A stretch of 64,000 nucleotides of DNA from Antitrichia curtipendula (GCA_951230915.1 OX579635.1:24242001-24306000); one strand, 5' to 3'; counted from the first letter of the stretch, positions 46,560 through 58,429 are shown. Made by a program: numbers and translations. The notes: generated from the letters alone by a model not told the origin.

Positions 46560-47660
46560 TGAAAATAGTCATAGACGACATTAGTTACACTAAACAACTG
46601 GAAGTGGATAGGCTGAAAAGATGTTGCAGAATCACAGTACATCATTTATAATTCTGCTCGACATATCTAGATGGCAGCAATAAAATCGGTTACGAAAACA
46701 TTTCCTGCTTGAGCAAATTTAACGAGCTCCTGAACACACTCTAAGAGCGGCGTGGCACATGGAAGATCCAGCAAGGTGTGCAAATCACGTAAAATAGAAA
46801 GGTTATGCTTGGCTGCACTTTTCTGAAGGGAATCCTGACTAAACTTCACAATCAGTGTCTTAAATTCGCCCATCAAGGGCTCAAGAAGCGAGATCCACCT
46901 CGTAGCCTCATGATTCAAGATCTCGACTTCTCGAGCCCTCCTATCTCTACAACTTCTGCGAGCATTTGGAATTCCTGATATCGTTCGGGTGAGCTGGAGA
47001 AATAGCTACGCAATTGAGTGCACAAATCCTCACACTTATGAACGAAGGGGGCCTTTTGTAACTAGAGTTTCACACGATCTGAGAGCACTACGCACATAGA
47101 CTCCGTGAGTTTTCATTCCGAAGGCTCACACAAATACTTCCTGGAATGTTTGGAACATTCAAGTGGATCAACAAATCCCAAGCACCAACATAATTAGACC
47201 TCGGACGTCCTTGATTAAGAACATGGAACAAAGTCTTCATTTGCACAAGTTGTTTCCTTCTCTCCTTAGCAATACCTTGAGGCACTTGCTGCACAACTCT
47301 ATCTCCGCCCCAGGCAAAGTAAATGCGCTCATTTTTTGCGTGTTGGTTACTACCAAGGTTGTAATACTCGCCCCGTCTCACCTTTCCCATATCACATATA
47401 TAGTGCCTTTCTCCTTCTTGCATATTTCCACAAAGAATCGATATTTGGGACAAGAAGTTTGACCCTGTTTTCAACGTCACTGCAATCCTTACAGTGGACT
47501 TACGTAACTTGGTCATCAACGTCAACCACAACCTCTGCCCAGGGCAGTTTGACTGACCAGGATTCATGGAAGTACCGATTTTAGTCATACATTTTTTTGC
47601 ATTTTTGGTCAATTTGTGACTTGCTGATGCAGAGGCCGGATCCAGAACCATGCACTCGGA
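46560..47660 (-). pseudogene. hAT-like transposase pseudogene (BED-type finger plus DUF4371-like core)
   Basis: Minus-strand pieces in shifting frames line up as one decayed protein. N-terminal part: VHCKDCSDVENRVKLLVP, a CxxC finger-like block. Next come EYYNLGSNQHAKNERIY and GIAKERRKQLVQMKTLFHVL, both inside an open stretch at 47088-47651. Then CEDLCTQLRSYFSSSPERYQ (about 46970-47040) and NHEATRWISLLEPLMGEFKT to VKFAQAGNVFVTDFIAAI (46667-46918). The layout of finger, helical block, TRWISLLEP and FAQ.xxVFVxDF.AA matches, in my recollection, hAT-like transposon proteins common in seed-free plants. Several stops and frameshifts separate the parts, and no intact frame remains. No terminal repeats were found, so the family call rests on motif order alone. 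Confidence 0.55.
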
Positions 47661-48656
47661 GTCACTGATTGAATGCCGTGCACTGCAGGTAAAGCCAACC
47701 TACGACCCCGTGGCGGTGCGATTCAAGCTGTGATACCACCACATCCGCCTGCAATTCAGATTGCACCTGTCTCGCCCGGGCCAGACTCCTGTGACGGAAG
47801 TCTACCTTCTTATAGAAATCTACAGAGTGAGGATTGCGCCGTCGATACAACTACTCTAAAGCACCGAACCCATAGTACGAAAATTAAGTGCCATCCTCAA
47901 GCAATAGCTAGCTGCGATCCCCAACCCCAAGAAATTTACAGACTAGCACCCTACGCCCAAGAAGATAGAGCCATGCAAGCAAGTCAATCAGAATTGAAGA
48001 ACATGAGAGTATAAAAAGGTGAGAAAACTCCCTCAACGCTGCACTTAAAAATGCTTGCACTCCCAGGAAGAATCGTTGGCTCCTTCCGTTGCAGTATCGC
48101 TCTACGCCTCATCTTCCACAGTAAGCGCCGTGCGCCCCAAAACTAATCCGCCTCCAAGAATAAACGCTACCGTTGAAATGTGACTGCCAAATTCCAATGC
48201 GCACATGATTGAGCCGACGCAATCTAATATTTTCTGAAGTAGCGAAGGTTGATCGATACGTACTGCAGTGTGGGCAACAACCAGAGATAGTAAGCAGGCG
48301 AGAGCGCGCTGAAAGCAGCAAGTGGCGATTTGACAAATAGGTAAGTGCAGGCATTTTTGATTTGGCAGGAAGATTAGACAGCACGCTGACGATGGGAACA
48401 GAAGTGCAGGACACAGGCGGTGCGCGAGGTGAGTGACAACAACGAAAAAGGCTACTGAAGGCAGCGCTGAAGACTGGACGTGGTAGAGCCCTTGCAACGA
48501 AGGGTATGAGTGCAAGGGTCCGGATATGTGCAAAATATCTGGCTTTACACCCCTTTTTCTATATGTACACTTCGTCGGGGCCAAGGAGGATTTATCCATG
48601 TATTGCCCCCATCAAAGAGTAAATATAAAAGTTATCCCTATTTTATCACATCGAGC
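47661..48656. other. GC-balanced unassigned stretch next to the hAT-like pseudogene
   Basis: Composition matches the pseudogene rather than the AT-rich surroundings. Frames at 47673-48014 (+) and 48102-48599 (-) are open but lack recognisable motifs. It is probably the 5' part or leader of the same dead element. Confidence 0.3.
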
Positions 48657-48949
48657 AGCTAATTTGGGGTCTCAGATTTGCAAATATGAATTTAGAATTT
48701 GCACATTTGATCGTATGCGGCAAATAAAGAATAAATTTAGTATTTTCTATAGGGGTAAAACTCAAGGCAATACATGGATAAATCCTTTCTGGTCACCTCG
48801 TCGGTGCCTCAAGCAGGTAAGATAGGCCACAGTGAACTGACCTCCTTGCTCGTCCACCTGGAAAAACCCTGAATTTTTTTTATTTTCCACGCTTGAATTT
48901 TTGTGCAAATTCTGAATTCATATTTGCAATTAGAGGCCCCAAATTAGCT
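48657..48949. repeat. Foldback with 49-bp arms
   Basis: AGCTAATTTGGGGTCTCAGA followed by TTGCAAATATGAATTTAGAA (48657-48706) pairs with 48901-48949 (TGCAAATTCTGAATTCATAT, GGCCCCAAATTAGCT). About 10% of positions mismatch. The ~195-base loop has no known content. Confidence 0.65.
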
Positions 48950-49081
48950 AGGAGAGATATAGAAGATAAATTTGTCAAGTACAAAATAGGGGATCTTTTA
49001 TTTTACCTGCATCCCTGGAATTACTTTACGGGGACGAGTGAAGGGGTGAGGAATTTAAAGGAGTATTGATATCACTACAAC

Positions 49082-49170
49082 TAAGGTAAACTATCTCATT
49101 TTGAATTAAATGGGAACAAGCCCATTGTGGGCTAAAAATTAATGGTGGTGTACGATCTAGATATTTGGTT
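49082..49170 (+). repeat. Half copy of the TAAGGTAAAC foldback family
   Basis: TAAGGTAAACTATCTCATT ... CCCATTGTGGGCTAAAAATT and AATGGTGGTGTACG match the left arm of 57071-57236. No right arm follows. Confidence 0.5.
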
Positions 49171-49679
49171 TAAAAGTTTAAAGCTCAGAAGCAGTTTGTT
49201 CCTATATTCTGAGGATCTCTGAAGATTTTCAATCTACTTGGGCTTCCTGTCAAAGTTAGTTGTAGAACCTAAGCTTAATGGAGATGTTTTACATCAGGAT
49301 AATAGGGCCAGTAAGGTTAGGGCCTTCAATTTGATTGACCATTTGGTCAAACTTTTAATTAAATCATTTTGTAAGCTTATTGCCGATCCTTTTTGCCACC
49401 AAATTAACTCCTTTGCATTATGTGTATGCTTCAATTTTTCAATCTATATTACATTTGTTTTATACATAGTCTAAAAGTAGTTTATATCGTAGAACCAATA
49501 TAGTTATTTTCAATGCTGTAGAGATAACAATTATTCATAAAAACAATTAATCTCCATAACAGATTCAATAGGTGATTCCCTAGGGCCCACACATCTTGTT
49601 AAAGTTTCAAAGACTAGTGATTTCTTTGTATGGTTGTCATTTACCAAAAATTAGTGGAAAAATAAGATTCATGGACCCT

Positions 49680-49870
49680 AGAGGAACACAAGCTTGTATA
49701 AAGGCCGATAAGCTATGAGAGAGGCCAACAAGTTGTGAAAGGGGTTATTGGATCCTTAAGGAGTTGTTGGATACTTGTAAAGGGGCAGCGTTGGGTCCTT
49801 TAGGGAGGTCAACAGATCCTTTTGGGAGGTCGTTGGGTCCTTGTAGGGGGGCGTTGGGCCTTTTTTGGAG
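49680..49870 (+). repeat. Degenerate GTTGGGTCCTT-type tandem repeat
   Basis: About six imperfect units of 26-32 bp containing GGTCGTTGGGTCCTTGTAGG-like sequence. No coding signal. Confidence 0.55.
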
Positions 49871-50019
49871 GATATCTAAATTTGTTCACATACCATACTA
49901 TCATTCCATTCTTTAAAAAAAGACTAAAAGGGTCCTAGAGTGTTTAAATTTGCCTTGGGACAAGACTAAGACGTGGACTAAGAAGGTCCTAGAGTTTAAA
50001 AATTGTTTTGGGAAGGTTT

Positions 50020-50340
50020 AAGGTGCCTTAGTTGGTTCCAAAAACATAATGGTTGGATCCAAAATCCACTAGCTAGTTCAAAACATATTGAATTGGTTCC
50101 AAATCACATATAGGTTGGTCCAAATATATTTGATGGTTATAAAAAAAACATACTAGTGAGTTTCAACAACATACTAATTGGTTTGAAAAACGTACTAGCT
50201 GGTTCCAAATCACATATTGATTTGGTTCCAAATCACATACTGAGTGGCCAAACATATTGGTTGGTTCCAAATACATGCTACCTTGTTCCAAATCAATATA
50301 CTAGCTAGTTTTCAAATCAATATATTGGTGATACATTACG
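50020..50340 (+). repeat. Degenerate TTGGTTCCAAATCACATA tandem repeat
   Basis: Roughly ten units of ~28-33 bp with CTAGYTGGTTCCAAATCACA cores, strongly diverged towards the edges. Confidence 0.6.
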
Positions 50341-53005
50341 AAGATAGTGGATCTCAAATCAAACTTGCATAGAAGAAAACTAGACTAGAAGTTTGGAACT
50401 TGATAGTTATATGACTCTCATTTTCAAATTGGACCTCAAGAATGAAGGATGACCAACTATTAGAGAATAGTTGACTCCATTAATTAAGAATTCAAGGTTG
50501 AACTTTGATTAGAAGACAATAAGAAAAAACAAAAAGAAAAATAGTTGACTTCTATAGATTCTAGCATTTAGTTATAGTTGGAAGAAGTTAAACTTCAAAA
50601 TTTGTTTGATTCTTAGACAAAATGCAAGCATTTAGGTATTAAATTTGATAGGATTTGATTTTGCAAAATATCTCAAAAGAAATAGGACTTTGGAAAGAAA
50701 TAAAGAGAGAAAGAAAATAAGCTTTAGAACAAGGAAGAAGGAATTTAGAACTCCTTTAATTGTTATACTACATACCAATTTCAAATATGCCAGAGAAAAT
50801 ACAAGATGGAGATCGATGGGCTTTACGACGAGATTATGTTCATGATGCACAAAGAAGGAACTATCAAATCTCTGGAGTTTGAGGTAAGTCTTTGATTTTC
50901 TTTCCCCCATTTATATTATTTAAAAAAAAATATTAGATTAGAATTAGAAAAAATGACGTAGAAATTAGGATTTAGATTCAAACCGTTAGGAAATTTATTT
51001 TAAAAATAAAAATAAAAATACAGAACTGATTAGTTCAGTCCGTAGCTTTCCAAAAAGATATTATCCATAAAAAAAATAGATTAAAAACTCTAAAAGTCAA
51101 TTTGGATGAAAAATAGTATTAGAAGTGGATGAAAATGAGAGAATTCATCAAAAATTATTCAAAAAAAAAATACTAGAATCTAGAGTAGAAGTAAAATTAA
51201 AATTAAAAATCTAGTTTGAAAGTAAAAGTAAAAGAAATAAGTAAATGAAGTTTGAAAGACTGTTTGGCAATCAAACTTCATTTGTGAATAGTTTTTGCTA
51301 GGAAGGTCAAAAGCGTAAGTATTTAAATTCTTTAGAAATTAAATTTGAGCAAATTTGAGATAAAATAATTCAAACCTAAAAATAGAAAATAAAGCTAGAG
51401 GTCAAAAATGGTAGTTAACAATTAGAAATTGAAATTGAATCTTTTGGAAGAAGATTAGGAACAAGTCAAATTTAGAATCACTTAGAGGATATTTCAAGGT
51501 TTCCAAAACTAATTTAAACTTAGAAAGTAGATCTATAATGAATGAGATAGTGTAGGATGAAGTTTTGACTAAGATTAGGACAAAATTGGATGAAAGTCAA
51601 CAAGAATTGACCAAGCCAAGCCAAAATTAGAAATTAGGAAGTAGAATTAAACTTAAAACTAACACAAAAATCCAAAGTTTATTTTGATAGTTAGAATAGG
51701 AGAGAACAACAAATGAAGTTATAAGATTTAGTTTAAAAGCTAAACTTCATCTACAAATAATTTTTAGGCAACTGGTCCAAATCAAAGAAACTTTATCATT
51801 TCGGAAAGGACTTTAAAAATCCTACAACTTAGGATATTTAACTTTTGTGCTTGACCAAATTTCACTGGCCTTTAGTGTTGTTTCACTTTTGCCAAACTAG
51901 CCATTATTACTAACTTGCAATTGAATTGTTTAGGAGTCACACTTAAAAAAACTAAAAGTAGAAACAAAACAACAAGTGTCCTTTACTTAAATGGCATAAT
52001 TGGACGGCATACTGGACACCTGCTAGAAATTCATCTACAACAAAAAATTAAGAACCCGATTGTGTACACTTTATCCCAAGGGTGAAGATAAAGTGTCCAT
52101 AATATGCTATTAATTTTAACCAAAATTAATGAAATTGATTACTGACTTAAATACTTTAAAAATTCGGCATGGTCCCAAATTTGCATCAGCATCATTAACT
52201 ACAATCACATTTGTAAGACTATTCAAATATAAAATTCTAAGTTGCTATCAAGTACACGTACTTTAGATTCACCAATTGCAAATCCATCTCTAATTTGCAC
52301 CTGCTTCAATTTCTAATCTTTGCCGCAATATAAACTAATATTCCATTCATCTGAACAAATTAATGAATACTTCCATCTCAATCTAAACCTTCAATTCCTA
52401 AATTAAACCAACTAGTAAGGGTGATATAACCTTACTCATTCCAAATTGCTCATAATAGCATTTCTAATGCATCACAAATTCCTAGTCAAAATGTTTTCTC
52501 TCATTGTCAAAGCTTACCAATTGTAGTATAGTATATAGCTCACCAAAGCTCATATTTACATCATCAATCTTAATTTAGTTATGAAACTACAAATATTATG
52601 ATTCTTGGTTAATAACTACTTTGCATTTGTCACATAGTACATCCTCATCAAGCATGATTTCTAGTTTTTAGAGAAATATAGGTCCCTTTTCGTTTGGTCT
52701 TGTGAAATGATGGAATATTCGCACCATGCCGCCAAGACTGCTTCCCACATGCACACCCAACAAGGAGGCTCAAAACATAAGAAGAATCCATTTCTATAAA
52801 CCTATGAGCATCAATTGGTACATGATAATTCAATATCATTTTTCAAAACAATCTCATTCAAGACAATCAACCAATGTCTATCAACAAGCAAGATAAAGAA
52901 CAAATTTGCAAAAGAAGATATGCTTCTCTAAATTTGTTTGCAACAACCCATGCTACTCACTGGTAAGCAAATTGTACAAGGATTGGAAGTCGATGGGTAC
53001 CAAAT
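50341..53005. other. No feature seen
   Basis: AT-rich, with recurring AAAATTAGAATTAGAA-like phrases at 50930-51700 that look like an ancient degenerate array. No supported gene or paired termini. Confidence 0.4.
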
Positions 53006-53009
53006 TTAA

Positions 53010-53589
53010 CCCCTAAAGTCCCGCTTGTTCCCTCGGGGGACAATTTGGGTCCGAGTAGGTTCCTATTGTCTCAATTTGAAGTGAATTTTTTTGAGATTTT
53101 TTGAGGTTTTGTAGCTTTGCAAGAGCTTTGTGGATATATAGTTTTTGTTTCAATCAGATGCCGGATGAAAAAGTTATGGCACAATGAGCAAGAAATGGAG
53201 ATTGGCGAGCAGCCCAAAAAAAATTATAAAAAGTCAAAATAATTTTATTTGAATTTTTTTCCTAAAAGATTATGTTTTTACCTATACGTGAAGCTTTGAT
53301 TCATTCTATTTGGACTAGGGATGAGAAAGTTATGGACAATCTTAGTTTTTCGGGCAATTTAAGCATCTTCTTGGAAAAAAACTTTTTGTTCAACTTTGAA
53401 TGCTAATATCTTCCAATCCGTACAGTGAAATTTGATGAAATTTTAACTACATGATCTCAGAAAAATTAAGTACAAGATCCTATGGTTAAATTCCAAAAAA
53501 AACAAAAAATTTGGTTTTCTTAAGTGAATACAACAAAAGTGGTAGTTTTGAATGTTTTTTGGTAGAAAACACCCTCGGGGCTTTAGGGG
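53010..53589. mobile_element. Complete TTAA-flanked element, CCCCTAAAG...CCCG termini
   Basis: TTAA sits on both sides (53006-53009 and 53590-53593). Termini are CCCCTAAAGTCCCGC and, inward from the right, CCCCTAAAGCCCCGAGGG. The 580-bp interior has no transposase. A half copy lies at 17060. A TTAA target with C-rich ends is the piggyBac pattern, but terminal similarity to known piggyBac ends is slight, so the superfamily is inferred. Confidence 0.65.
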
Positions 53590-54370
53590 TTAAGTATGCA
53601 TAAAAACAAGGATTTTGTTTAGTTAGAAAAGAAGAGCTTACCACTTTGAGTTTTTTTTATAGATATTTGTCACATATTTACAGTAGAGGTCGCAAAATTA
53701 TTGGTTGTAGAACTTTCGTCATAGTCATCTATTTTTCACTTCAAACATTGATCTAACAATAGAAAAATGCAGAAAGAATAGCAAAATATATTTTATGGTT
53801 TCCAAACAATAAGAATAATGAGATAACAATTGAATATGTACAAATAAGAATAGCAAGATAGGATATCATAAACAAATGTGCAAAACATAGTAAGGTATGA
53901 AATTTACCTTTTCCTAAATTTGAACATTCTCAATGATGCGCATCATGAAATCTTTGTCACTGTCACTACTTCTTTTGAGCTCACTGTTACAATGAGCCCA
54001 AAAACAATGATTGAATTAATTAATTGCATTTTATTTTTGGTACATTATCCCACCACACCCTCCATACTTGTATTTTTCAAGATGCAAGATGAGTGCAAAT
54101 GATATGGAATATATGGCACCACCAAATGCATATCCATATCTGTATTTTGAGTAGATACATACGTACTTCGTCTATATTATATATTTGTATTATTACCATA
54201 TATATCCATAATCTGAATCCATATTTTGAATTCCTATTTGTATTCATATTCCATATCGTATTCCATATCTTATATCCAACGGCCAAGATCTAATGGTTGA
54301 CATCAACGGCTTCAATTTTTTTGAAAGATCAACGGTGTGAAGTGGGGGGCAATTAATTTCCACTACAGAT

Positions 54371-54783
54371 AAGGTAGGAGGCTCTGAAAGCGAGCGGGCA
54401 TTTAGAACTGCTCATGTAGACTCGCCTGAAATGGACATAAGGTGGTCTTTAAATGGATCTTCTGTAGTCATTGAATGGATCGGTAAAAGAAATATTATTT
54501 ATTGCAAGAGCCAATCATTCTCTTTGTTTTCCCATTTCTCTTTTGAAACTGCATCTGAACGGTTTATGGAAGACCTAGGGTCATAAATAGGGACCTATGA
54601 CTCATTACGTTTGAAAATTCATAAGTAATTCAAAAATGCTTCAAAAAATATGAAACAACTTGTGTTATGATCACAATCTATTTTTCTTTGTCTGAAAAAT
54701 GAGCTAATAATAACCTCATACAAGAAACCACATGAAAAAGGCAGACCAGCCCTTAGATGCTCGCTTTCAGAGCCTCCTACCTT
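54371..54783. mobile_element. AAGGTAGGAGGCTC-family MITE, complete single copy
   Basis: Termini AAGGTAGGAGGCTCTGAAAG and, read inward from the right, the same sequence followed by CGAGC: about 25 bp of perfect inverted repeat. Flanks are AGAT on both sides (54367-54370 and 54784-54787); the duplication could be AGAT or only TA. The interior is the reverse of the copies near 1879-2660 (CATAAATAGGGACCTATGA). It has inserted inside a larger TIR-like structure at 54094-55511. Confidence 0.8.
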
Positions 54784-54863
54784 AGATGGTCCTCAATTTT
54801 TTTACAAATCAAAAGTGGGGGATTAATACAAACACATCTGTTCGCCTCTTTTCAACTCATTGT

Positions 54864-55248
54864 CATTGTAAACCTCACCTCATACAAATAGTATTTGTAA
54901 TGAAGCACACACATCAAGTCATAATATAAAACCATGGCAAATCTTCACAAGCAAATAAAAAATGGGGGGTTGATACAAACACATCCGTTCACCTCTTTTC
55001 AGCTCATTGCTCATTGTCATATCCCAAGCAAATGTTAAATTTTTGCCTCACACTAAAGAGAGTCTACAGTAAGCCAACCTCAAATGTAATGGTTCTTCAC
55101 AGTTTGGGACATTAGAGACTCTCTAGACACTAACGATTTGTTGAAGTGAATTTTTATTTGTGTGTGAAGATTTGCCATGGTTTTATATTATGGCTTGATT
55201 TATGTGCTTCATTACAAATACTATTTGCATGAGGTGAGGTTTACAATG
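54864..55248. repeat. Inverted repeat with ~97-bp arms
   Basis: 54864-54960 (CATTGTAAACCTCACCTCAT ... CATGGCAAATCTTCACA) is mirrored at 55151-55248 with few differences. The loop holds a direct repeat of GATACAAACACATCYGTTC (from ~54826 and ~54970). Confidence 0.7.
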
Positions 55249-55701
55249 TAACAATGTAATGAAAAGATGCAACATGTCCATTTCCTCCCCCCCACATGCC
55301 TGAAAAACTGACAGCCGCTGATAATTTTTAAGAATCTTCTTCCTTTCGATGCCGTTGATCTTGAAAAACAACTTTGGATACGGATACGGATATGGTACAG
55401 ATACAAATACAATGCAAATATAGGTATTATACAAATGTAGATATAATATAAGTACGAGATATAAGATATGGATATAGATAAGAGATATGGGATATGTCCC
55501 ATATCAAATGCCACCTCCACCTCCACCTGAAAATTACAAAAGGGGTGGGATTGAAGGGTTAAAAAAATTTAATTAAATTTAAATTTTTTTTTGAGCTCAC
55601 TGGAAAAGGAGGATGAAAATTTTTAATTTAATTTAAATTATTTTTTTAGTTTACCGGGGAATGAAATCTATTTTATTTTATTTTATTTTATGTTATTTTA
55701 G

Positions 55702-55740
55702 AGCTCATTGTGACAGTTTGTCACAATGACAATGAGCTCA
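55702..55740. repeat. GAGCTCATTGTGACA palindrome
   Basis: GAGCTCATTGTGACA(G) pairs with TTTGTCACAATGACAATGAGCTC, with a slip of a few bases. It is a short hairpin with no assigned role. Confidence 0.5.
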
Positions 55741-55904
55741 AAAGATGTAGTAACTGCATTGAACATCATACTTGAAGGAGCTTCACCGACGTCAAGAAAA
55801 TAATTGAATGGGAGTTCAATTGCTTTTGCCTAAACCGCTAAAGACACATTCCTAACTTTGAACTTGGCCTTGAACCATATAAAATTATATCCGTGGTTAT
55901 AGGT

Positions 55905-56370
55905 CATAGATCCCCCTCTAAAAACAATGTAAGCTTACATACTCACCTTGGTCCCAAAATATTGTGGTGTTTTCATGCCATCCCAAAATTACTTCAAAAT
56001 ACTTGTACTTCTACAAATTCATACCCAAAGCAAGGCTAAAGTCTTCTTTACTATATAATCTTTAACAATTTCAATTGTAGAACCTTTAATTAACTTGTTA
56101 AAGTACATCCTTCCAAATATGAGATGAAAATTTCTACCAATTGCATGACTAAACTTCAAAAAGTAATTTTTTATAGCCCTTTCTAAAGTTGAAGTATTGC
56201 CTATTAACATTTTTAGAAAAAAACATGTATACCCTATAACTTATGCATTTTAATTAATGTGTTGGAAAATAGATTGAAAGTACATATAAAAAAATTTATA
56301 CAAAGAAAAATTGATATTCATCTTTTAATAAATTATAGAGTGGAAGGTAGTATTAGATGAAGAAAAAGAA
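55905..56370 (+). repeat. Dispersed repeat, copy 2 (related to 14133-14560)
   Basis: Shares with 14133-14560 the order TTAACTTGTTAAAGTACAT, TCTACCAATTGCATGACT, TAGCCCTTTCTAAAGTTGAA and ATAACTTATGCATTTTAATT. Divergence is high, so both are old. It is non-coding. Confidence 0.5.
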
Positions 56371-56623
56371 AATTGTTGATATCTTTTACCAAAAATTAAG
56401 AAATATCAATTACAATGCTTGAAATGTTCTAGAAATTAGTAAAATATAATTTTATAAAAAATTTATTTGGAAATTTTTGAAATTGATAAAAAACAAAACT
56501 TTATCTATTTTGACTACCTTCATTGCCTACATAAATTATTTCATAATTTTCATCTCATTATTTAAAATTGAATGGATCAAATGTATTTGAGTAGGTGTCA
56601 ATCTGTAGAATCAAAAAATAATA

Positions 56624-57355
56624 CTCCTTCTATCCCACTAAAAACCTCCAAAAACCTTCTCCATGAAAAATTAACTATATTCTTAATCTTTGTGCCAGTG
56701 ATATATACATTCAAGAACTAGTAATCCATCCCCTATCTCTTTGCAAAATCTCTAGCTTAGGCACCATCGTTTAGACACCCAAAATCTATGCGGAAAATAT
56801 CATGTTTGAGCATTGTCTGTAAATGCTGCTAGCTTGTCATTTTTCATGATTTAAAGGTTGGTGGCAACAATGGGATCGTAGAAATATATGCTCCCAACCT
56901 AAATGCAACAAGGAAAATTGGACCCCTTCATGAACAACTTTGCATAGCACCCAAGCGGGCACCAAATCCATTGTCAATACAATTGTTTGAGGAAGCAACA
57001 AATACGAGGTGCTTCATATGGACAAGGCCAAGCTTTCTAGGACATGAATGCTCCTTGATTGCTTGCCACTTAAGGTAAACCATCTCATTGCGGTCAAAAT
57101 TTGAGACCATCCCATTGTGGTCAAAATATTAATGGTGGTGTATATTTGAGAACTCAAATGTACACCACCATTAACATTTTGACTACAATGGGGCCTACTC
57201 AAATTCTGACTGCAATGAGATATATAGTTTACCTTACTCCCACAAGGTCATTCAATATGGCCAACACTTACTCAATGGTTGAAATCAATAAACTAAGTTG
57301 TTTAGTGAGACACAGATTGTGCTTGATTTGGAGTTTTTTAGTGAGACAAAGGGAG
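56624..57355. mobile_element. Stowaway-like MITE with nested foldback
   Basis: Left end TA-CTCCTTCTATCCCACTAA followed by AAACCTCCAAA; right end inward TA-CTCCCTTTGTCTCACTAA followed by AAAACTCCAAA. TA is present at both ends (56622-56623 and 57356-57357). CTCC(C/T)TTYNTC ends fit Stowaway. The 166-bp palindrome 57071-57236 inserted later. No transposase. Confidence 0.7.
57071..57236. mobile_element. TAAGGTAAAC foldback MITE, complete palindrome
   Basis: TAAGGTAAACCATCTCATTG on the left pairs with the right end (CAATGAGATATATAGTTTACCTTA region). Central arms ATTAATGGTGGTGTATATTT and its complement almost meet. It lies within the Stowaway-like element 56624-57355. Half copies are at 49082 and ~58230. 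Confidence 0.7.
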
Positions 57356-57399
57356 TAATTGATATTTTTTTAGAATTATATATTTCGTTGCCTTTTATA

Positions 57400-57589
57400 A
57401 GTTGAAATCAAATTAAAACTTATAACTTTTACAATATTTGTTGGAATGACATGAAACAAAGCTTCACATGTAGATTAAAATGATTAGCATTCATCTTGTG
57501 TATTGCATGAAAAAATCCCAAATTATAAGCTCAATGAAGTTGCTTGGGTTCTCAAAAAATCCAAAGTAGGTTGCTCAATCATTTAGAGG
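57400..57589 (-). repeat. Possible TTAA-family terminus (CCTCTAAATGATTG)
   Basis: From TTAA at 57590-57593 the minus strand reads CCTCTAAATGATTGAGC, later CATGTGAAGCTTTGTTTCAT. The last part resembles ACGTGAAGCTTTGATTCATT inside 53010-53589. It is a diverged relative only. Confidence 0.35.
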
Positions 57590-57593
57590 TTAA

Positions 57594-58229
57594 TAGTTGA
57601 CATTTCTTTACAACGAGGTTGATGAAATAGACACAAATAACATGCTCTTATATAGATATAAGTAAAAATGTGTAAAAATGTCAAAACGGATTTAAATGTT
57701 AAAGAGTCAACCCTCAAAGGTCTATGCAAAACTAATTATATTGTATTGTATTTGCTTCCTAGAACATGAATTATGTACTTAAATATGGCAAAACACGCCT
57801 AGGTATTGATTACACATTTGTTATGTACACAATTAAAAAATATAGTCTAGAAGAGCTATTAATGTTGTTTTTTGTACATCTAGGGATAGTACTTTGAGAA
57901 TTCATAAGTCATAATCTATTCATATGGTGTCCAAATAAAGAGCGTTGGAATCTTCTTTCAAGTGCCAATAAAATCCAATAAAATAATGTTTGCTAAATTA
58001 TAGTGATTATGCCTAGTTGTAATTAGTGACACTAATTATAGGTGCACATATCTTCATAGATGCAATAATTAATGATCCAAAAGGGGAGTGCCATGCGTCA
58101 TCAAATTTGCTGCAACATGATTACAAGCTTTAGTCACTATTATATAACCCAATTGATCCACCTTCTATAGACGTCAAAGACCTCCAAAACACCATGTTGT
58201 TTTCAAAATTGAACTTTCCTGACCTCTAA
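57594..58229. other. No feature seen upstream of SAC3A
   Basis: AT-rich. TAATTAGTGACACTAATTA (~58020) is a small palindrome. No TATA box or other promoter element can be defended. Confidence 0.4.
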
Positions 58230-58310
58230 GATAAATGGGCCCATTGCGGACACCAGTGAGAGTAAACCTATTGCGGACAAAATTAAAATAGTGGTGTACA
58301 TTCAAGTTCT
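58230..58310 (+). repeat. Half copy of the TAAGGTAAAC foldback family upstream of SAC3A
   Basis: GGGCCCATTGCGGACACC, AGTAAACCTATTGCGGAC and AAAATAGTGGTGTACATT recall the arm of 57071-57236, with divergence. It ends about 120 bases before the SAC3A leader-like GC-rich region. Confidence 0.35.
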
Positions 58311-58429
58311 ATAATGAGCTTGCTCCCATTTGCCCCACAATTGGCTCATTTTCCTCAAGGGTGAGAGTATTGGAGTTCCTTCTGTAACTTGTTTCTCTCT
58401 TAGCCAGCCTGGAGCCTGCTTTTGAAGGA

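Larger units (their letters stand above)
54094..55511. mobile_element. Possible TIR element with ATATCC-rich subterminal regions
   Basis: The left edge TGCAAATGATATGGAATAT and the right edge read inward GCATTTGATATGGGACATAT are similar. Both subterminal regions (54100-54290 and 55375-55505) are full of ATATCC/GGATAT motifs, on opposite strands. Such hexamer-rich ends are known in some plant hAT elements. Two later insertions sit inside (54371-54783 and the inverted repeat at 54864-55248). No target duplication was found. Confidence 0.4.

Noticed and set aside
48102..48599. 165-codon minus-strand frame as a membrane protein
   Set aside because: Hydrophobic stretches arise from T-rich codons; there is no conserved motif, and it lies beside a transposase fossil of similar base composition.
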